This document shows positions 1-7,821 of a stretch of DNA of 64,000 nt, in pieces; the stretch's first letter is position 1; each line of letters begins with the position of its first letter. Location of the stretch: assembly GCA_016871175.1 (NCBI GenBank), contig VFZL01000018.1, positions 1 to 64,000 of the forward strand. Direction: 5' to 3'. Both the position numbers and the translations under genes were made by a program. The notes below the pieces were generated by a model. That model saw nothing but the letters and a program-made list of their open reading frames with translations. It was not told where the DNA came from and made no database searches. This DNA comes from Acidimicrobiia bacterium. GTDB taxonomy: Bacteria > Acidobacteriota > Vicinamibacteria > Vicinamibacterales > CAVVIG01.

Positions 1-18
1 TTCCTGGTACAGTGCTCC

Positions 19-95
19 ATTGCGTCATCCTCCGGCACCCGCCGCCAAGCGGGCGCAGCTCTTTGAATTGGAACTGCGCCGGATGATGACGCGAT
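19..95. repeat. Long inverted repeat after the his operon
   Basis: Arms at 19-36 and 78-95 are complementary at about 16 of 18 positions; the core arm reads GCGTCATCCTCCGGC and its partner GCCGGATGATGACGC. The 41-nt loop holds a second small hairpin (CCCGC...GCGGG, about 39-54). It lies just past the end of the last gene of the his operon, so it could be a terminator-like or REP-like element. There is no U-tract. The window edge hides what lies beyond. Confidence 0.45.
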
Positions 96-97
96 TT

Positions 98-535
98 CTA
101 CTTTTCCACCAGACTCAAGACACTAGATGCGAATGGTTCGCAGCGCGTGAACCCGAAGCTCGCATACAGCCTGCGGGCGGGCTCGAATGCTGGCTGCGAC
201 CCTGTCTCCAAACTGAGGCGATCGTAGCGGCGTCGCTTCGCCTCCTCGAGGATGTGCGTCAGCATCGCCTTTCCGACGCCGGAACGGCGGTGAGTGCGGG
301 CGGTGCGCATCGACTTGATCTCCCCGTGTCGGGCATCCAACTCCTTCAACGCCCCGCAGCCAAGCAGATCGGCGCCGGACCAGACGGTCCAGAAGGTGAT
401 GTCGGGGCGGCGGAGGCCATCGACGTCGAGTGCGTGCACGTTCTCTCGAGGTGAGATACGGTGCATGTCGGTCACGTGTTCCGCTAGCAGCGCCTGGATC
501 TCGGGCCCAGACAGATCGTCCCGCCTAATCTCCAT
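98..535 (-). CDS. GNAT-family N-acetyltransferase
   Basis: A 145-aa protein with the single-domain GNAT fold: the acetyl-CoA pyrophosphate-loop segment (RTHRRSGVGKAMLTHIL) follows the beta strand 'GEIKSMRT', and the 'LYASFGF' motif typical of the C-terminal half is present. I chose ATG 535 because the reading frame upstream of it (to 568) is short, basic and unlike the family. It is the last gene of the his operon, 36 nt after hisA and on the same strand, so it is probably cotranscribed. The substrate is unknown; nothing ties it to histidine synthesis beyond position. Confidence 0.85.
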   Translation of the reverse strand: MEIRRDDLSGPEIQALLAEHVTDMHRISPRENVHALDVDGLRRPDITFWTVWSGADLLGCGALKELDARHGEIKSMRTARTHRRSGVGKAMLTHILEEAKRRRYDRLSLETGSQPAFEPARRLYASFGFTRCEPFASSVLSLVEK

Positions 536-571
536 GCGGCGCTCCACTCGTTTGCCAACGCCACACATGGG

Positions 572-1252
572 CTACGGCTCCAAGGAGAGGCGCCCGGTGT
601 AGAGCGCCATCCCGACGACGGCGTCGACGTCGTGCTCGTGGAGGGTGTCGATCTCCTCCCTGGTCGTGATCCCGCCCGCGGCGGTCAGTCGCCGTGTCGT
701 CGCCCGCCGCAACTGGAGGATGGCGCTGAGATCCGTGCCCGCCATCAGCCCCTCCCTGTCGACGTGGGTGTACAAGAACTCGGCGCAGTACGGTTCCAGC
801 GCGCGAATAGCGTCGACGGCGGTGATCGGCAACGCGGTCTTCCATCCGTGGATGACAACCTGGCCGGCCTTGCTGTCCACGGCTGCGATCACCTGTTCCA
901 CGCCCACCGCGTCGGCCATGCGTTTGGCGAACGCCAGATCGGGCCGGCCGTCCTTGAACAACGACGAGCCGACGATGACGGCCTTCGCTCCGGCGGCGAG
1001 GATGTCGTGGGCTCGTTCGACCGTGCGCACGCCGCCCCCAACGCGACACGACAGCGTACCCGCGATCTGTCGAACGATCGAGAGGTTGTCGCCGCGGCCC
1101 ATCGCGGCATCCAGGTCGATGACCTGCACCTTCGGACACCGTTCGAACCGATGCACCCATGCGAACACGTCGGTGTCGCGGATCGCCAGTCGTTCGCCCT
1201 GCACAAGCTGGACGACGGCGCCGTTCTGGAGGTCGATGGATGGAATCAGCAT
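572..1252 (-). CDS. hisA: HisA, ProFAR isomerase
   Basis: 1-(5-phosphoribosyl)-5-[(5-phosphoribosylamino)methylideneamino]imidazole-4-carboxamide isomerase, an Amadori rearrangement in histidine synthesis; cytosolic. The protein is a 226-aa (beta/alpha)8 barrel starting MLIPSIDLQNG, where the aspartate is the expected catalytic base. The phosphate-binding segments VGGGVRT and AAGGITT lie in the two barrel halves. ATG 1252 is chosen because it opens the canonical MLIPSIDL motif; the frame upstream is not HisA-like. At 226 aa it is slightly shorter than most HisA proteins (about 240-250). It follows hisF by 22 nt in the same operon. A distinct HisF lies next to it, so it is not the bifunctional PriA. 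Confidence 0.95.
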   Translation of the reverse strand: MLIPSIDLQNGAVVQLVQGERLAIRDTDVFAWVHRFERCPKVQVIDLDAAMGRGDNLSIVRQIAGTLSCRVGGGVRTVERAHDILAAGAKAVIVGSSLFKDGRPDLAFAKRMADAVGVEQVIAAVDSKAGQVVIHGWKTALPITAVDAIRALEPYCAEFLYTHVDREGLMAGTDLSAILQLRRATTRRLTAAGGITTREEIDTLHEHDVDAVVGMALYTGRLSLEP

Positions 1253-1274
1253 CGGAGCCTCGAGTCTGGTCAGC

Positions 1275-2030
1275 TCACAGCCGGACCGGGATACCGTGTG
1301 CGCGCAGGTGTTCCTTGAGCGCGTGGACGCTCGTTTCCGCGTAGTGAAAGATGGAGGCGGCGAGCGCCGCATCGGCCGCGCCCCTGGTGAACACATCGAC
1401 GAAGTCGTCGAGGCCTCCAGCGCCGCCCGAGGCGATGACCGGAATCGACACCGCGCGAGACACAGCCGCGGTCATCTGGCAGTCGAACCCGGCCTTCGTG
1501 CCATCGCGATCGATCGATGTCAGCAGAATCTCGCCGGCGCCTCGGGCCTCCGCTTCCCGGGCCCATTCGACCGCGTCACACTCTGCGGCTGCGGATCCGC
1601 TGCGCACGTAGACTGCGTAGTGATCGTCCGATCGTTTGGCATCGATGGCCACAATCACCGCCTGGCTGCCGTAGCGATTGGCGAGAGTCGTGATGAGCGG
1701 CGGGTTGGCGATTGCCGCTGTGTTCAAGCTCACCTTGTCGGCGCCAGCCTCCACGGCCGCGGCCGCATCGTCTTCGGTGCGAATGCCGCCGCCGACGGCG
1801 AGCGGGATGAACACCTCGTGGGCCACGGCACGAATGGTGTCGGCCATGGCGCGCCGGGTCTCGATCGTGGCGGTCACGTCGAGGATGACGAGCTCGTCGA
1901 TCAGCTCTCGGTTGTAGCGACGCGCGAGCTCGGCGGGGTCGCCGGCATTGCGGAGGCCCTCGAAGTTGATGCCCTTGACCACCTGTCCGTTGCGGACGTC
2001 AAGGCAGGCGATAATCCGTTTGGACAGCAC
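1275..2030 (-). CDS. hisF: HisF, imidazole glycerol phosphate synthase cyclase subunit
   Basis: The cyclase half of imidazole glycerol phosphate synthase. It uses ammonia passed from HisH to convert PRFAR to IGP and AICAR. The 251-aa barrel begins [20 protein letters not shown], with the first catalytic aspartate in ACLDVRNG; the second is in VIVAIDAKR. Phosphate-binding motifs are LAVGGGIRT and [10 protein letters not shown]. Length and start match the family. It lies 3 nt downstream of hisH, so the two subunits of the complex are made from adjacent cistrons. Confidence 0.97.
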   Translation of the reverse strand: MLSKRIIACLDVRNGQVVKGINFEGLRNAGDPAELARRYNRELIDELVILDVTATIETRRAMADTIRAVAHEVFIPLAVGGGIRTEDDAAAAVEAGADKVSLNTAAIANPPLITTLANRYGSQAVIVAIDAKRSDDHYAVYVRSGSAAAECDAVEWAREAEARGAGEILLTSIDRDGTKAGFDCQMTAAVSRAVSIPVIASGGAGGLDDFVDVFTRGAADAALAASIFHYAETSVHALKEHLRAHGIPVRL

Positions 2031-2033
2031 ACG

Positions 2034-2669
2034 CTACCGCGCAGTCTCGACGAAGTTCCGAAGAATTCGGAGCCCGACGTCGCTCGATTTCTCTGGATGG
2101 AACTGGACGCCGCTGACTTGGCCGCGCTGCACGATCGATGCGAACGGCTGACCGTGCTCCGTGATGGCCACCGCCTCGCCGGTCACGGGGGCGGCATAGC
2201 TGTGTGTGAAGTACACCTGCGAACCCGGCGATACGCCTTCGACCGCAGGCGCCTCGCAGGTCACGAGGAGACTGTTCCAACCGACGTGCGGCACCTTGAG
2301 GGCGTCCCGTGAACCGGCGTCATCCGCCGAACCACCGGCAATCCGACGTCCGAGCCTGAAGCACGAACCTGCCAGTACCCCGAGCCCAGGGCAGTCGGGC
2401 GCCTCTTCGCTTCCTTCGAAGAGCCACTGCATGCCGACGCAGATACCGAGGAGCGGTCGACCCTCGCCAAGCCGAGCGAGGATGGCGTCGCGCCATGACG
2501 GGTCGAGCGCGCGCGTCGCGCTGAAGTGACCGACCCCTGGAACGATCACGCCACTCGCCCGCGCGATCTCGCGTGGGGAGGCCGGAACGTACACCTCCGC
2601 ATGGATAGCGGCCAGCGCCTTCTTCACGGAGGTCAGATTACCAGCGCCGTAGTCGACGAGCGCGATCAC
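2034..2669 (-). CDS. hisH: HisH, imidazole glycerol phosphate synthase glutaminase subunit
   Basis: Class I glutamine amidotransferase subunit that supplies ammonia to HisF. The 211-aa product starts [15 protein letters not shown]. The nucleophile elbow [10 protein letters not shown] carries the catalytic Cys, and VQFHPEKSS carries the catalytic His and Glu. I chose GTG 2669 over a longer frame (to 2723) because the canonical N-terminus begins there and the codon overlaps the hisB stop as GTGA. That overlap implies translational coupling to hisB. hisF follows after 3 nt. Confidence 0.95.
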   Translation of the reverse strand: MIALVDYGAGNLTSVKKALAAIHAEVYVPASPREIARASGVIVPGVGHFSATRALDPSWRDAILARLGEGRPLLGICVGMQWLFEGSEEAPDCPGLGVLAGSCFRLGRRIAGGSADDAGSRDALKVPHVGWNSLLVTCEAPAVEGVSPGSQVYFTHSYAAPVTGEAVAITEHGQPFASIVQRGQVSGVQFHPEKSSDVGLRILRNFVETAR

Positions 2670-3238
2670 AGAAGTCCCTTGGTAGAGGGCAGCATCTTCG
2701 CCATCCGTTTGTCTTTCGCGCACGCCACGCGCAACGCGCGGCCGAACGCCTTGAACACCGCTTCAACCTTGTGGTGATTCGAGCGCCCATACATCACGTT
2801 CATGTGCACGTTGGCGCGTGCACCCATGGCGAAGCCCTCGAAGAAATCGTGGACGAGCTCGGTCTGCAGATCGCCCACGAGGGGTGTCGTCACCTTCAGA
2901 TTCACAACCGTCGCGGGGCGTCCCCCGAGATCGATCGCCGCCACCGCCAAGGTCTCGTCCATCGGCATGACGAAGTAGCCGGCGCGATTGATACCCTTTC
3001 GATCGCCGAGCGCCTTGGAGACGCCCTCTCCGAGCACGATGCCCAGATCCTCGACCGTGTGGTGCTGGTCCACGTCGAGGTCGCCGGTGGCCGCGACGGC
3101 CAGGTCGAACCCACCGTGCTTCGCGAACAGCTCCAGCATGTGGTCGAGGAAACGGATTCCCGTTCGCACCTGCGAGCGGCCTTTGCCATCAAGCGTCAGC
3201 TTGAGCGCAATTCGTGTTTCCGTGGTCCGCCGATCCAC
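2666..3238 (-). CDS. hisB: HisB, imidazoleglycerol-phosphate dehydratase
   Basis: Monofunctional IGP dehydratase, which converts IGP to imidazole acetol phosphate. The 190-aa protein shows the duplicated fold with metal-binding [17 protein letters not shown] and [15 protein letters not shown], then the mirrored [17 protein letters not shown] and [15 protein letters not shown]. No histidinol-phosphatase domain is fused to it. The frame is open upstream to 3625 but overlaps hisC there. GTG 3238 is preferred because [10 protein letters not shown] is the family N-terminus and the codon shares one base with the hisC TAG (TAGTG). A separate histidinol-phosphatase is not in the window. Confidence 0.95.
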   Translation of the reverse strand: MDRRTTETRIALKLTLDGKGRSQVRTGIRFLDHMLELFAKHGGFDLAVAATGDLDVDQHHTVEDLGIVLGEGVSKALGDRKGINRAGYFVMPMDETLAVAAIDLGGRPATVVNLKVTTPLVGDLQTELVHDFFEGFAMGARANVHMNVMYGRSNHHKVEAVFKAFGRALRVACAKDKRMAKMLPSTKGLL

Positions 3239-4284
3239 TACGGCTCGCCGCACAGAATCTCCTCTATCGCGGCGATGAGCCGCTTGGTGTGATCGAGCAC
3301 GCCCGTGGTCATCCGAATGCAGCCGGCACATCCGGGCTCGCCCGACCGATCCTTCAGATAGATCTCCCGGCCATTGACGCCGTCGAGGACTCGCTTGGTT
3401 CGCTCGCCCGTACGCACGAGAACGAAGTTGCCGTCGCTCGGCCAGTATTGGAAGCCCCACCGGGCACACGCGTCGTAGAGCAGCGCCTTCGAGGCGGCCG
3501 TCTGACGCACGTAGTCCTCGCGATACGCCGAGTCCTCGATGGCGGCGACCACGGCGACGGTCGCGGCGACGTTGATGCTGTAGACGGGCACGGCGAGGCG
3601 CAACGGCCGCAGCGTGTCGGCGCATGCGAGCAGCAGCCCCACGCGCAGACCCGCCAGCCCGTACGCCTTCGAGAACGTGCGTCCCACGACGACGTTCGGG
3701 AAATCGCGCACGGCGGGAACGAAGCTCTGCCCGCCAAAGTCGATGTACGCCTCGTCAACGAAGACGATGGCGCCCGTCGGCACACGGCGGGCGATGGTCT
3801 GGATCGCCGCAACAGGCGTCGAGACGCCGGTTGGATTGTTCGGGCTGGTGACGATGACCGCCCGCGTCCGCGGCGTGATCGCGCTCAGGACGCCGTCCAA
3901 CGGAAACGCGAAATCCGACAGCGGCATGACCTCGACCAAACGCGCTCCTACCACGCCCACCGCGACGTCGAACACCTCGAACGCCGGCTTCGGGACGATG
4001 GCTTCAGGGGCTGGCCCATCTGAGCCCGGGCGCAGGAACGCGATCGCCATCGCGAGGATTCCCTCGTCTAGGCCGTTGACCAGCATCACCTCGTCCGCCG
4101 CCAGGCCCACGTGCCTCGCGCAGACGTCGATGGCCGTCGCGTACGGTGGGTACTGTCCGATTTGCTCGCGGGTCAGTCGTGCGAGCGCCTGCAGTACCTT
4201 CCGTGAGCAACCGCCTGTGTGCTCGTTCTGATGGAGCCGCAACCCCGCGTAGAGCTCGGCCGGCTTCTCGTACTGCATGGTCAC
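3238..4284 (-). CDS. hisC: HisC, histidinol-phosphate aminotransferase
   Basis: PLP-dependent class I/II aminotransferase that converts imidazole acetol phosphate to histidinol phosphate. The 348-aa product opens with [11 protein letters not shown] near the N-terminus, has the SPNNPTG substrate and cofactor motif, and carries the PLP lysine in [16 protein letters not shown]. The C-terminal arginine motif is [14 protein letters not shown] 4284 overlaps the hisD stop (GTGA); an in-frame ATG two codons later (4278) is an alternative. A second PLP aminotransferase at 35.6 kb is a distant relative, not a duplicate. Confidence 0.95.
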   Translation of the reverse strand: MTMQYEKPAELYAGLRLHQNEHTGGCSRKVLQALARLTREQIGQYPPYATAIDVCARHVGLAADEVMLVNGLDEGILAMAIAFLRPGSDGPAPEAIVPKPAFEVFDVAVGVVGARLVEVMPLSDFAFPLDGVLSAITPRTRAVIVTSPNNPTGVSTPVAAIQTIARRVPTGAIVFVDEAYIDFGGQSFVPAVRDFPNVVVGRTFSKAYGLAGLRVGLLLACADTLRPLRLAVPVYSINVAATVAVVAAIEDSAYREDYVRQTAASKALLYDACARWGFQYWPSDGNFVLVRTGERTKRVLDGVNGREIYLKDRSGEPGCAGCIRMTTGVLDHTKRLIAAIEEILCGEP

Positions 4285-5519
4285 TTGACACGAACCTCGA
4301 TCGATTCCGCATGGGCACGCAGACCCTCGGCCCGTGCCAGCGGCACGATGGTCGACGCGAGTCGAGCCAGCCCGTCGCGCGTGAGCCGCTGCACCGCCAT
4401 CACACGCACGAAGTCCGCTGCGCTCAGCCCACCCCGGAATCGCGCGGCGCCCGACGTCGGGAGCACGTGATTCGAGCCCGTTGCGTAATCACCAGCGGCT
4501 TGGGCGGTGAACGGGCCCACGAACACGGCGCCCGCCACCACGGGACGCTGAATCAGCGCCTCGCGGTCGACAACGAGATGTTCGGGTGCGATGCGGTTCG
4601 AGAGGTCCATGGCTTCACGGGCGTTGCGCGCGACGATGATGACGCCGTTGGCGGCGAGCGATTGGCGGACGATGCTCCGCCCCTTGGCGGTCTCTGTGAC
4701 GAGCGCTCTGACGCGATCGGCCAGAGGACGGCGCCAGGTGATGAATATCGAGCGGGCGTCCGGATCGTGCTCGGCCTGCGCAATCAGATCCGCCGTAATC
4801 CAGTTCGCGCGACCGCCACCTGCGACGATGACAATCTCCGTCGGTCCGGCGAAGAAGTCGATGGCGCAGTCGGCGGAGACGAGTGCCTTGGCGACGGAGA
4901 CGTAGCGATTGCCCGGTCCGACGATCTTGTCCACACGCGGAATCGTCTCCGTCCCGTACGCCAGTGCGGCCACGGCGTGAGCGCCGCCGACGCGTAAGAG
5001 CTGCGTGACCCCTGCCTCCAGCGCCGCGAGCATCACCACCGGCGCCGGCCGCGGACATACAGCGATGACCTCTCGAACGCCGGCCACGCGCGCCGGAATC
5101 GCCGTCATGAGCAGCGAAGAAGGGAGAGGAAACCGTCCGCCTGGGACGTAGCAGCCGACCCGTGTCAGTGGCTCCACGCGTTGCTCGACGACGACCCCGC
5201 GGGCGACTTCCAGGTCCCAGTGCTTGGGAATCTGCTTGAAGGCGACGCGCGCAATGTGTTTGGCGGCTTGCCTGACCGCGCGAGCCACGTCTGCGGGCAC
5301 CCCGGCCGCGGCCGCGAGCATCTCGTCGTGCGACACGGCGAGGGCACCGGACGTCCCGTCGAACTTGTGCGCAAAAGTGCGCAACGCCGCGTCTCCGCCG
5401 CGCCGCACACGGTCGACGATCGACGCCACCCGCCGCTCGAACGCGCGGTCCGAGCCGCCGTCGGAGCGCGCGAGAACCGCACCGAGCGCGCGAGTGTCGG
5501 TCGATTGAATGATCCGCAT
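4281..5519 (-). CDS. hisD: HisD, histidinol dehydrogenase
   Basis: Zinc-dependent NAD+ oxidoreductase that performs the last two steps of histidine synthesis (histidinol to histidine). The 412-aa protein has the family signatures: GCYVPGGRFPLPSS, the NAD-binding IVGPGNRYVSVAK, and FFAGPTEIVIVA, a Q-AEHDPDA segment with zinc-ligand residues, and the C-terminal GLSAADFVRV. ATG 5519 starts the typical MRIIQS N-terminus; the extra in-frame codons to 5552 are spacer. Unlike the other junctions, it is separated from hisG by 76 nt of GC-rich repeat-like sequence. Confidence 0.96.
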   Translation of the reverse strand: MRIIQSTDTRALGAVLARSDGGSDRAFERRVASIVDRVRRGGDAALRTFAHKFDGTSGALAVSHDEMLAAAAGVPADVARAVRQAAKHIARVAFKQIPKHWDLEVARGVVVEQRVEPLTRVGCYVPGGRFPLPSSLLMTAIPARVAGVREVIAVCPRPAPVVMLAALEAGVTQLLRVGGAHAVAALAYGTETIPRVDKIVGPGNRYVSVAKALVSADCAIDFFAGPTEIVIVAGGGRANWITADLIAQAEHDPDARSIFITWRRPLADRVRALVTETAKGRSIVRQSLAANGVIIVARNAREAMDLSNRIAPEHLVVDREALIQRPVVAGAVFVGPFTAQAAGDYATGSNHVLPTSGAARFRGGLSAADFVRVMAVQRLTRDGLARLASTIVPLARAEGLRAHAESIEVRVK

Positions 5520-5595
5520 GTGCCGTGCCTTGCCCGCCCTTCTTGCCTTCACCTGGCCTACCTAGCCCGCGCGGCCCGCCTAACCCACTCGGCCA
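5520..5595. repeat. GC-rich degenerate spacer repeat between hisG and hisD
   Basis: A 76-nt gap in an otherwise overlapping operon. In the transcribed sense it is a string of related G-rich units such as GGTAGGCCAGG, GGCGGGC and GCGGGCAAGGCACGGC, with no clear hairpin or ORF. Similar wording occurs at 12,690-12,779 (GCGGGCAAGCCTGGTAGG) and 36,824-36,866 (GGTGAGCCGGGTAGGCC). I see no Shine-Dalgarno sequence of normal strength for hisD here. Confidence 0.45.
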
Positions 5596-6483
5596 TCAAA
5601 GCACGATCTTATTGAGCGGGTACTCCACGATCCCCTGCGCGTGCGCTCGTTTGAGCCTCGGAATCAGATCGCGAACCGTCTTCTCTTCGATGATCGTATT
5701 CACGGCCACCCAGTCCTCATCACTGAGCGACGAGATCGTCGGGCGCTGCAGCGCCGGGAGCAGCGCGAGCACGGACGAGAGGTCGCTGCGCCGGACGTTC
5801 AGCATCAGGCCGACACGACCATGCGCCTCGATGGCCGCCTTCAGAAGCAGCGCGATGTTGTCGAGCTTGTGCTTCTTCCACGAATCCGTGAGCGCAGCCC
5901 TGTTGGCGATGAACTGCGTGTTCGATTCCATCACCGTGTCGATGATCCGCAGGCGATTGGCGCGGAGCGACGATCCGGTCTCGGTCACCTCCACGATCGC
6001 GTCGGCGAGGGTGGGCGGCTTCACCTCGGTGGCACCCCACGAGAACTCGACCTTGACAGTGACGCCCTGCTGCTTGAAGTACGCTTTGGTGGCGCGGACC
6101 AACTCGGTGGCGATGGTCTTCCCTTCGAGATCCTTCGCCGAATGCACGTTCGAGTCCTCAGGTACCGCGAGCACCCATCGGACCTTCCCGAAGCTCTGCT
6201 TCGCGTAGATGAGATCGGCGATCGGCTCGATGACCCCCGTGGTCCCTTCGCCGGCCTCATGCTCGGCGATCCAGTCGAGCCCGGTCAGCCCAGCGTCGAG
6301 CACGCCGTCAGAGACATACCGCGCCATTTCCTGCGCGCGGATGAGCATGCACTCGATCTCGGGGTCGTCGATGCTCGGAAAATACGATCGCGAGCTGACG
6401 ACGACGTTGAAGCCGGCGCGCGCGAACAGTTGAATCGTTGAGTCCTGGAGCGACCCTTTCGGGATGCCGAGTTTCAGCTTCAT
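5596..6483 (-). CDS. hisG: HisG, ATP phosphoribosyltransferase (long form)
   Basis: Catalyses the committed first step, ATP + PRPP to PR-ATP, and is the usual target of histidine feedback inhibition. The 295-aa length fits the long, self-contained form with a C-terminal ACT-like regulatory domain (last ~75 residues, [27 protein letters not shown]...), so no HisZ partner is needed. N-terminal motifs are [16 protein letters not shown], '[14 protein letters not shown]' and the PRPP-loop-like [15 protein letters not shown]. Its ATG overlaps the hisI stop (ATGA), which indicates coupled translation. Confidence 0.96.
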   Translation of the reverse strand: MKLKLGIPKGSLQDSTIQLFARAGFNVVVSSRSYFPSIDDPEIECMLIRAQEMARYVSDGVLDAGLTGLDWIAEHEAGEGTTGVIEPIADLIYAKQSFGKVRWVLAVPEDSNVHSAKDLEGKTIATELVRATKAYFKQQGVTVKVEFSWGATEVKPPTLADAIVEVTETGSSLRANRLRIIDTVMESNTQFIANRAALTDSWKKHKLDNIALLLKAAIEAHGRVGLMLNVRRSDLSSVLALLPALQRPTISSLSDEDWVAVNTIIEEKTVRDLIPRLKRAHAQGIVEYPLNKIVL

Positions 6484-6797
6484 CGCGGCTCCGCCGTCCG
6501 ATAGAAGCAGGTACGCTCACCGGTGTGGCACACGTGGCCGTCGCCCTCCCGCTCCACCTTGAGCAGCACCGTGTCGTCGTCGCAATCGACGAGCGTGCTG
6601 AGCACCTTCAGGCGGTTGCCCGAGGTCTCGCCCTTCATCCACAGCTTGTTGCGCGTGCGGCTGAAGAACGTGGCGTACCCCGTCGTCTGTGTTCGTGTCC
6701 AGGCCTCTTCGTTCATGAAGCCGACCATGAGGACCTCGTTGCTGACCGCGTCCTGAATGACCGCCGGGATGAGCCCGTCGAGTTTCGTGAAATCCAT
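6480..6797 (-). CDS. hisI: HisI, phosphoribosyl-AMP cyclohydrolase
   Basis: Zinc-dependent hydrolase that opens the adenine ring of PR-AMP, the third step of the pathway. The protein is 105 aa. Visible motifs are [36 protein letters not shown], and the metal-binding [11 protein letters not shown] with [13 protein letters not shown]. There is no C-terminal HisE domain and no hisE elsewhere in the window, so PR-ATP pyrophosphohydrolase must be encoded elsewhere. It is the first structural gene of the operon, 29 nt after the attenuator U-tract. Confidence 0.95.
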   Translation of the reverse strand: MDFTKLDGLIPAVIQDAVSNEVLMVGFMNEEAWTRTQTTGYATFFSRTRNKLWMKGETSGNRLKVLSTLVDCDDDTVLLKVEREGDGHVCHTGERTCFYRTAEPR

Positions 6798-6826
6798 AAG
6801 TCTCTCGATGCCGTTCGTGCAGACAC

Positions 6827-6850
6827 AAAAAAACCCGCCGGAGGCGGGTT
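6827..6850 (-). terminator. his operon attenuator (intrinsic terminator)
   Basis: In the transcribed direction: AACCCGCC, loop TCC, GGCGGGTT, running into seven T residues. The stem is 8 bp and perfect. It sits between hisL and hisI, ahead of the whole operon, where only an attenuator makes sense. The 5' arm (AACCCGCC) can also pair with GGGCGGGT inside hisL (6898-6905), which gives a mutually exclusive antiterminator. Confidence 0.88.
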
Positions 6851-6881
6851 GCAGGTCGCTTGGTTTGCTTCGGACTACCAG

Positions 6882-6962
6882 CTACGCGCGCAACGCCACC
6901 CGCCCGGCTGTGGCCGGATGATGATAGTGGAGCCGATGCGCGTGACGGGCGCCGACGAACAT
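6882..6962 (-). CDS. hisL: his leader peptide
   Basis: A 26-codon ORF, ATG at 6962 and TAG at 6882-6884. It contains the run RHAHRLHYHH: five His codons within ten residues, and the only His codons in the peptide. Directly after them comes a hairpin (CCGGC-CACA-GCCGG, about 6904-6917), then GGGCGGGT, which can pair with the 5' arm of the terminator. This is the region 1-2-3-4 layout of enterobacterial-type amino acid attenuators. Ribosome stalling at His codons would free region 2 to block the terminator; free passage to the TAG would cover region 2 and let it form. An upstream in-frame TGA leaves this ATG as the only start. There is no Shine-Dalgarno sequence. Confidence 0.85.
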   Translation of the reverse strand: MFVGARHAHRLHYHHPATAGRVALRA

Positions 6963-6970
6963 GAATCGTC

Positions 6971-6999
6971 AGCGTAGTCCGGCCCACTGATGTTGTCAA
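6971..6999 (-). promoter_or_regulatory. Putative his operon promoter
   Basis: Minus-strand TTGACA (6994-6999), 17-bp spacer, TACGCT (6971-6976). The -35 hexamer is perfect; the -10 matches TATAAT at three positions. Only 8 nt separate the -10 from the hisL ATG, so the predicted start of transcription falls at or next to the A of the ATG, making the leader peptide mRNA leaderless or nearly so. Confidence 0.65.
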
Positions 7000-7125
7000 C
7001 TCTTGCCAGCTTCATCCCACAGGACTGACATCAGCCTCAGCGGTGCCCGACCCAGGCATTGCGGCATGCGATGTGCTGTGTCAGGCGGCAGAGGGGGGAT
7101 GGCGGTTTCGTAGGACCAAGCTCCG

Positions 7126-7821
7126 GTGTTCGTGGCCCGCGGGCTCACGAAGGTCTATCAGACGGGAGAGGTCACGGTCCACGCCCTGCGTGGCGTGGAT
7201 TTCGACCTGTTTCCGGGCGAGCTGGTTGTCCTGCTCGGACCCTCCGGGTCTGGGAAGTCGACGTTGCTGAACATCCTCGGCGGGCTCGATGTGCCGACCG
7301 CAGGGTCGGTCGTCTATCAGGATCACGATCTGACGGCGGCCGGCGAGGCGGCGCTGACGGAATACCGGCGAACGCACGTGGGGTTCGTGTTTCAGTTCTA
7401 CAACCTGATTCCGAGCTTGACCGCTCGAGAGAACGTCGCGCTGGTCACCGAGATCGTCGAGCATCCGATGACGCCCGAGCAAGCGCTCGACCTCGTGGGG
7501 CTGCAGCAACGGCTCGACCATTTTCCGGCTCAGCTGTCCGGCGGTGAGCAGCAGCGCGTGGCCATCGCGCGCGCCATCGCAAAGCGTCCGGACGTGCTCT
7601 TATGCGACGAGCCTACCGGGGCCCTCGACATCGCGACCGGTGTTGTCGTACTCGACGCCATCGAGACCGTCAACCGCGAGCTCGGCACGTCGACGGTGGT
7701 CATCACAGACAACGCCGCCATCGCCGCCATGGCCGACCGAGTGGTTCGGTTGGCTGACGGACGCGTTGCCGGCATCGAGGTGAACACGCGCAAACGGCCC
7801 GTCCACGAGCTGCAATGGTGA
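7126..7821 (+). CDS. ABC exporter ATP-binding protein (LolD/MacB type)
   Basis: 231-aa nucleotide-binding subunit of a MacB/LolCDE-like exporter. Walker A is [11 protein letters not shown], the Q-loop is [12 protein letters not shown], the ABC signature is [14 protein letters not shown] and Walker B is [12 protein letters not shown]. The switch histidine is not seen: the H-loop reads [14 protein letters not shown] where relatives have a His after the Thr. One base (GAC for CAC) would restore it. GTG 7126 is the only plausible start after an in-frame TAG at 7111. The stop overlaps the permease start (ATGGTGA), so the two are coupled. It is divergent from the his promoter. Confidence 0.92.
   Translation: MFVARGLTKVYQTGEVTVHALRGVDFDLFPGELVVLLGPSGSGKSTLLNILGGLDVPTAGSVVYQDHDLTAAGEAALTEYRRTHVGFVFQFYNLIPSLTARENVALVTEIVEHPMTPEQALDLVGLQQRLDHFPAQLSGGEQQRVAIARAIAKRPDVLLCDEPTGALDIATGVVVLDAIETVNRELGTSTVVITDNAAIAAMADRVVRLADGRVAGIEVNTRKRPVHELQW

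Noticed and set aside
645..2312. Long open frame (555 aa) on the plus strand
   Set aside because: It lies antisense to hisA, hisF and hisH, which are clear genes; its sequence is Arg/Ser-rich and shows no domain. GC-rich codon bias opens antisense frames.
2666..3625. HisB fused to an N-terminal extension
   Set aside because: The extra 129 codons overlap hisC, are Arg-rich and show no phosphatase motif; the GTG start at 3238 overlaps the hisC stop.
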